From the NCBI RefSeq assembly GCF_001984175.1, contig NZ_MTQP01000060.1:62001-126000 (forward strand): a DNA stretch of 64,000 nt, in the 5' to 3' direction. The first letter of the stretch is position 1; the number at the start of each line of letters is the position of its first letter. The position numbers and the translations under genes were made by a program. Under the pieces are notes generated by a model that ran no database searches, was not told where the DNA came from, and was given only the letters and a program-made list of their open reading frames with translations. This DNA is from Saccharothrix sp. ALI-22-I (GTDB lineage Bacteria; Actinomycetota; Actinomycetes; Mycobacteriales; Pseudonocardiaceae). This document shows positions 60,765 to 64,000 of the stretch, one piece after another.

Positions 60765-61627
60765 CCGACCCGGCCGCCACCGGCTCCGCGACGCCACCGC
60801 CGACCGATGCCGCACCGGTGGCCGGCACCGTCACGCCGCCCGCGACGCCGGCCCAGGTCATCGCCGAAAACCTCAGGCGTCTGCGTGTCCGCGGCCGGTT
60901 CACCCAACACGAGGTCGTACGGCTGATGCTCCGCAACGGGACACCGATCACCCGCAGCAAGTACGCCGCCTGGGAACTCGCCCAACGCCAACAGGTCTCG
61001 ATGCTCGACATCCTGAACCTGGCCACCGCCTTCCACGTCGCGCCGGAGGAACTGCTCTACGGCGACGGCGACGTCCACATCGCCGCCCACCTCATCCTGC
61101 CCCGATCCCGCCTCCGCGAACTCGTCCGAGGCCCGGTCGCTGCACCTGTCGGTTCGTCGCACACCACACCGGCCGCGACCAGCGCAAGGAGCACACTCAC
61201 GATGCCGCTTCCCGCCGCCCACCACCCGACGCCACCCCCACCGGCCCCCGGGACGGCTACTGCACCGGTGGGGCTTCTCATGCCCCGCGCGCACCGCTGG
61301 CCACGGCTGCTCGGCTACACCACGACCGTCCACCCGAGCCTGACGCTGTGGCCGGGTCTGCTCACCGGCGGTGTCGTGCACACCCTGGTCGGACCGGCCG
61401 GCACCACCGCGATGGCACTGGACGTGTTCCTGCGCTCCGCCGTCGACCTGGCGGTCCGCGTCGTCTACGCGCACCACCTCGACCACCCCGAACACGACCA
61501 TCCCGACCGCGACGGCGAACTCGTGCCGTTCGAACTCGGGCTGGTGGTCCAGTACCCGGCTCCAGGCGGTGTCGTGCACACCTGGACCGCCACCGAACAC
61601 CTCCACGGGCCCACCGGGGACCGGTGA
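60761..61627 (+). CDS. XRE-family regulator with unique C-terminal domain
   Basis: The 288-residue protein starts in the ATGA overlap with the upstream gene. After a Thr/Pro-rich leader, an HTH region spans about 32-105: VIAENLRRLRVRGRFTQHEV, TRSKYAAWELAQRQQVSML, DILNLATAFHVAPEELLYG. A Pro-rich linker (140-175) leads to a C-terminal domain with no known family and a His-rich patch (YAHHLDHPEHDHPDRDGE) that could bind metal. It probably regulates the operon of the membrane protein and the 453-residue protein. Confidence 0.78.
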   Translation: MTDPAATGSATPPPTDAAPVAGTVTPPATPAQVIAENLRRLRVRGRFTQHEVVRLMLRNGTPITRSKYAAWELAQRQQVSMLDILNLATAFHVAPEELLYGDGDVHIAAHLILPRSRLRELVRGPVAAPVGSSHTTPAATSARSTLTMPLPAAHHPTPPPPAPGTATAPVGLLMPRAHRWPRLLGYTTTVHPSLTLWPGLLTGGVVHTLVGPAGTTAMALDVFLRSAVDLAVRVVYAHHLDHPEHDHPDRDGELVPFELGLVVQYPAPGGVVHTWTATEHLHGPTGDR

Positions 61628-62100
61628 CCTGTCGAGCGTCCGCACCGCAGCCGGAGACACCGACACCGAATGGGACCCGCAGACCCCCGCACCTCCTCGG
61701 CCTGCGGGGCGCGACACGCACCAGTACGAACAGACCGCGCGCATCATCGACGACCTGGTCTAGCGCCGGGCCTTGGGCGTCATGCACGGTGCGGCCGGCA
61801 CTGGGAAGACATCGCCGTCGAGGGCAACCTCGAACGCCTGCGCGACGCCGATGAGCACCGCGTGGTGACCTGCTCGCTGTCGTTCCCCAGCCGCCCGACC
61901 GTGCGGCGTACCGTCGCCGAACTGGTCACCGCGCTCACCGGTGACTCAACCCCGCTCTCGGTCAACCGGTTCCAGCTCACCACCAGCCTGCTGGGCGTGC
62001 TGGCTTCGACCCCGCGACTGCCGGTGGTCGACGATGCCCGGCGCCTTACCGGCGAATGCATCGAACCCCTGCGGCGTGCCCGACCTTTTATCGTGTCGCC
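61628..62100 (+). pseudogene. Decayed transposon-type AAA ATPase (TniB/IstB-like)
   Basis: The region reads THQYEQTARIIDDLV, then an in-frame TAG (61761-61763), then RRALGVMHGAAGTGKT, a Walker A. It then shifts frame to IAVEGNLERLRDADEHRVV, RPTVRRTVAELVTALTGDST and QLTTSLLGVLASTPRLPVV. Walker A and an SLLGVLAS...LPVVDDA segment are typical of the AAA proteins that accompany large transposases. It has at least one stop and one frameshift and no C-terminus, so it is dead. Confidence 0.7.
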
Positions 62101-62212
62101 CGCGCAACCCGGTTGGACGAAGGGGCGAACGGGCAACCGTTCCCGCTTAAGGGCTCTGTGGCCCGGGGTCGATTCCTGGGCGTCCCGGACGTCCCTTCGT
62201 CCACAGAAGACC

Positions 62213-63466
62213 CTAACCTTCCAGCGCGTCGGGTCGCCGCGCGGGGAAGGCGACCTGTTCGTCGTAGAGTTCTTCGCGGGCAAGGCAGCGGTGCAGGCAG
62301 CCCAACAGCCGGCCGAACAGGTGCCGCAGCGCGGCGGCATAGCGGTCGCCTTGTTCGCGACGACGGTCGTAGTGGGCCCGGCAGCCAAGCGAACGCGTCA
62401 GGGTCGCGAACGCCCAGGTGTGTCCGGTCGCTTTCAGACGCAGGTTGGCGATCCTGCGGTGGGTGACCGACGTGCTGGTGCTGCTGGCCCACGTCAGCGG
62501 TGCGGCACCGGCATAGGCGCGCAGACCGCGTGCGTCGGCGAAGCGCAGTGGGTCGTCGCCGATCTCCGCCAGCAGCCGCGCGCCGGTCAGCACGCCGACG
62601 CCGGGGAACGACAGGTAGATCTTGGCCTGGGGATGGCGCAGGAAAGCGTCCTCGATGCGCTCGGCCAGGGCATCGACCGTGGCGCACGCCAGGTCCAGCA
62701 TGTCCAGGCACGCCAAGGCCTGCACACCCATCGCCTCCTCCACGCCGGGGCGGCGGCGCAGCACCGTGGCGCGGAACAGGGTGTGCAGCCGGTCGGCGTG
62801 CTGGTCCAACAGCCGCGTGCGGCCGGCCTCGGCCAGCGTGCGACGAAGCTGTCGGATGGTCAGCCGCGCGGCGGAGCTCGGGGTGGGCGCCAGCCGCAGT
62901 ACCGCGCGTGCCTCGGGGCGCAGCAGCCTGCCGGGCAGGTCGGCCCACGCGGTCAGCGCGGCCGGATGGTATTCGCGTAGCAACGACCTCAGCCGGTTGT
63001 ACTGGTACTGGCGTGTGCGCTGCGCCTGCCAGTGCGCACGCACCAGCACCGCGACCGCCTCGGCCGACTCGGAGTTCTCGGGCAGAGACCGGTGACGGTG
63101 ACCGTGGGTGCGCAGGATGTCGGCCAGCAGCGCCGCGTCGCCCTTGTCGCTTTTGCGTTTGGTGGGGGTCAGCTGCCCCCGGTAGTGGTCCACGACCGTG
63201 GGGTTGATCGCGATAACAGTCTGCCCGGCCGCCCGCAGCCCTTCCACCAGCAGGCTGCGAGTGGACTCGATGCCGATCGGCACCTGCTTGCGACTGTGCC
63301 GGTGACTGCTGCGCAACCCGGCCAGCAGCCTGAGCAGCTGCTTGACCCCCTCGGGGGATTCCTCGACGCGCGCCCGGGCCACCACCTCGCCGGATCGGTC
63401 GACCACGGCGACGTCGTTGAGGTTTTCCGACCAGTCCACGCCGGCGGTAAACAGCGGCGGCTTCAC
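62213..63466 (-). CDS. IS110-family transposase
   Basis: About 417 residues from GTG 63466. The N-terminal DEDD (RuvC-like) domain has FTAGVDWSENLNDVAVVD (first Asp), PIGIESTRSLLVEGL (Glu) and RKSDKGDAALLADILR (Asp pair). The C-terminal IS116/110/902 domain has LSFPGVGVLTGARLLAEIGD, followed by ARGLRAYAGAAPLTWASSTS with the conserved Ser. It is one intact frame. The element ends are not obvious, as usual for IS110, which lacks inverted repeats. It interrupts or abuts the decayed AAA gene. The start could be further upstream. Confidence 0.88.
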   Translation of the reverse strand: MKPPLFTAGVDWSENLNDVAVVDRSGEVVARARVEESPEGVKQLLRLLAGLRSSHRHSRKQVPIGIESTRSLLVEGLRAAGQTVIAINPTVVDHYRGQLTPTKRKSDKGDAALLADILRTHGHRHRSLPENSESAEAVAVLVRAHWQAQRTRQYQYNRLRSLLREYHPAALTAWADLPGRLLRPEARAVLRLAPTPSSAARLTIRQLRRTLAEAGRTRLLDQHADRLHTLFRATVLRRRPGVEEAMGVQALACLDMLDLACATVDALAERIEDAFLRHPQAKIYLSFPGVGVLTGARLLAEIGDDPLRFADARGLRAYAGAAPLTWASSTSTSVTHRRIANLRLKATGHTWAFATLTRSLGCRAHYDRRREQGDRYAAALRHLFGRLLGCLHRCLAREELYDEQVAFPARRPDALEG

Positions 63467-64000
63467 ACCCGCACCCCCGCCGCGCGCGGGTCGGCGGGCC
63501 GGGCAGCTCGTTCTCTGCAGAGGGCTCGCCGGCCCGGGATCGCAATAGGCGTGCACCCGGCCCGCCGACCGCGCGACGCTAGCAGCAGCCCGCACGCCCG
63601 GTCCGCCGCGGTGGTGATCGCCTGCCACGTGCGGACAGGGTTGTCGCCGGGCGGCCGCACGGCGATGTCCGACTCCCGGAAGCGATGGCGACACGATCCG
63701 GTGTGACGGTCGAGACTCGGGTGCACGGTGAAACTCCGTTCAACGCAGGGATGAGGCAGGGAATCCGGGCGCGCGCAGGTGCCACGGGTGTCGTCGCGGA
63801 CGCACACCTCGTCGTTGGAATCCTCATCGGACCGCTGGTCGCCCGATGCCGGCTGCTCACCCCCGCTGACGCGGGGAAACGGTCACTGGCTCAGCAGCAG
63901 AGCCCCATGTGTCCGCGACAAAGCTTACGACCCACCACCGACACGATCGAGTCGGCGTGTCGTGCACGCCGATCGATCCCCCTGGGCGGACCTGCCTTCA
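63467..64000. other. Terminal region, probably IS110 flank; no gene seen
   Basis: About 530 bp to the window edge with no supported gene. In IS110 elements the non-coding flank upstream of the transposase can encode a structured bridge RNA, so part of 63467-63750 may belong to the element. A short GC hairpin (CCCCGC-TGAC-GCGGGG, 63861-63876) is present once. Confidence 0.4.

Noticed and set aside
63853..63885. A CRISPR-like repeat (CCCCGC-TGAC-GCGGGG hairpin flanked by CTCA and AAAC) near the right edge
   Set aside because: It resembles a type I-E repeat but occurs only once. No second copy lies about 61 bp before or after it, and there are no cas genes in the window.

Overview
The window is high-GC DNA with strong G/C at third codon positions, many GTG starts and 4-bp ATGA/GTGA gene overlaps. 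It also carries actinobacterial-type families (Trypco1, AbrB-like and XRE genes, IS701-type and IS110 transposases, sedolisin, Pro/Thr-rich secreted proteins). This suggests a filamentous actinomycete, plausibly in or near the Pseudonocardiaceae. The genus is an inference from composition and gene types only.

Bases 1-1400 look like ordinary chromosome: the end of an acyl-CoA dehydrogenase and a NUDIX hydrolase. From about 1.9 to 52.6 kb the window reads as a dense defence and mobile-element island. In order it holds: (i) a complete type I Wadjet operon jetABCD (1958-8819); (ii) a Gabija-like OLD nuclease plus UvrD-type helicase whose helicase frame is broken once (9168-12894); (iii) two unrecognised proteins (13235-15894); (iv) an integrase / AbrB-like / XRE module with palindromic operators (16235-18118), followed by a long hairpin and a degenerate serine recombinase; (v) a five-gene Trypco1-MoxR-vWA-CHAT-WD40 conflict operon (20175-25857); (vi) an EEP-fold nuclease/phosphatase and an orphan copy of the AbrB module with the same hairpin architecture (26477-28381); (vii) an IS between two truncated genes (28517-30314); (viii) an Abi_C / membrane protein / vWA operon (about 30905-33106); (ix) a zinc-ribbon, nuclease-like gene broken by a stop codon, with a divergent neighbour (33476-36599); (x) an IS701-type remnant; (xi) a second, five-gene SMC-type (Wadjet-like) operon whose ATPase gene is split by an IS5-family element with a clean 3-bp target duplication (38369-46386); (xii) small unknown genes and a solitary C5-cytosine methyltransferase (46730-52597).

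From 53.3 to 61.6 kb lies a co-directional block of cell-envelope and secreted genes: an S53 sedolisin protease, an L,D-transpeptidase, three small secreted proteins, a YczE/YitT-type membrane protein, an unknown protein and an XRE-type regulator. It ends in a decayed transposon-type AAA ATPase and an IS110 transposase.

The most interesting parts are the second SMC system, which has one more small gene than described four-gene Wadjets and was apparently disabled recently; a 20-nt palindromic site shared by that operon and an unrelated gene 22 kb away; and a hairpin module present twice in which the 21-bp stem sequences differ completely while pairing and flanking motif are kept. Several systems here are broken by a frameshift, a nonsense codon or an IS, as expected for an island in which defence genes are gained and lost quickly.
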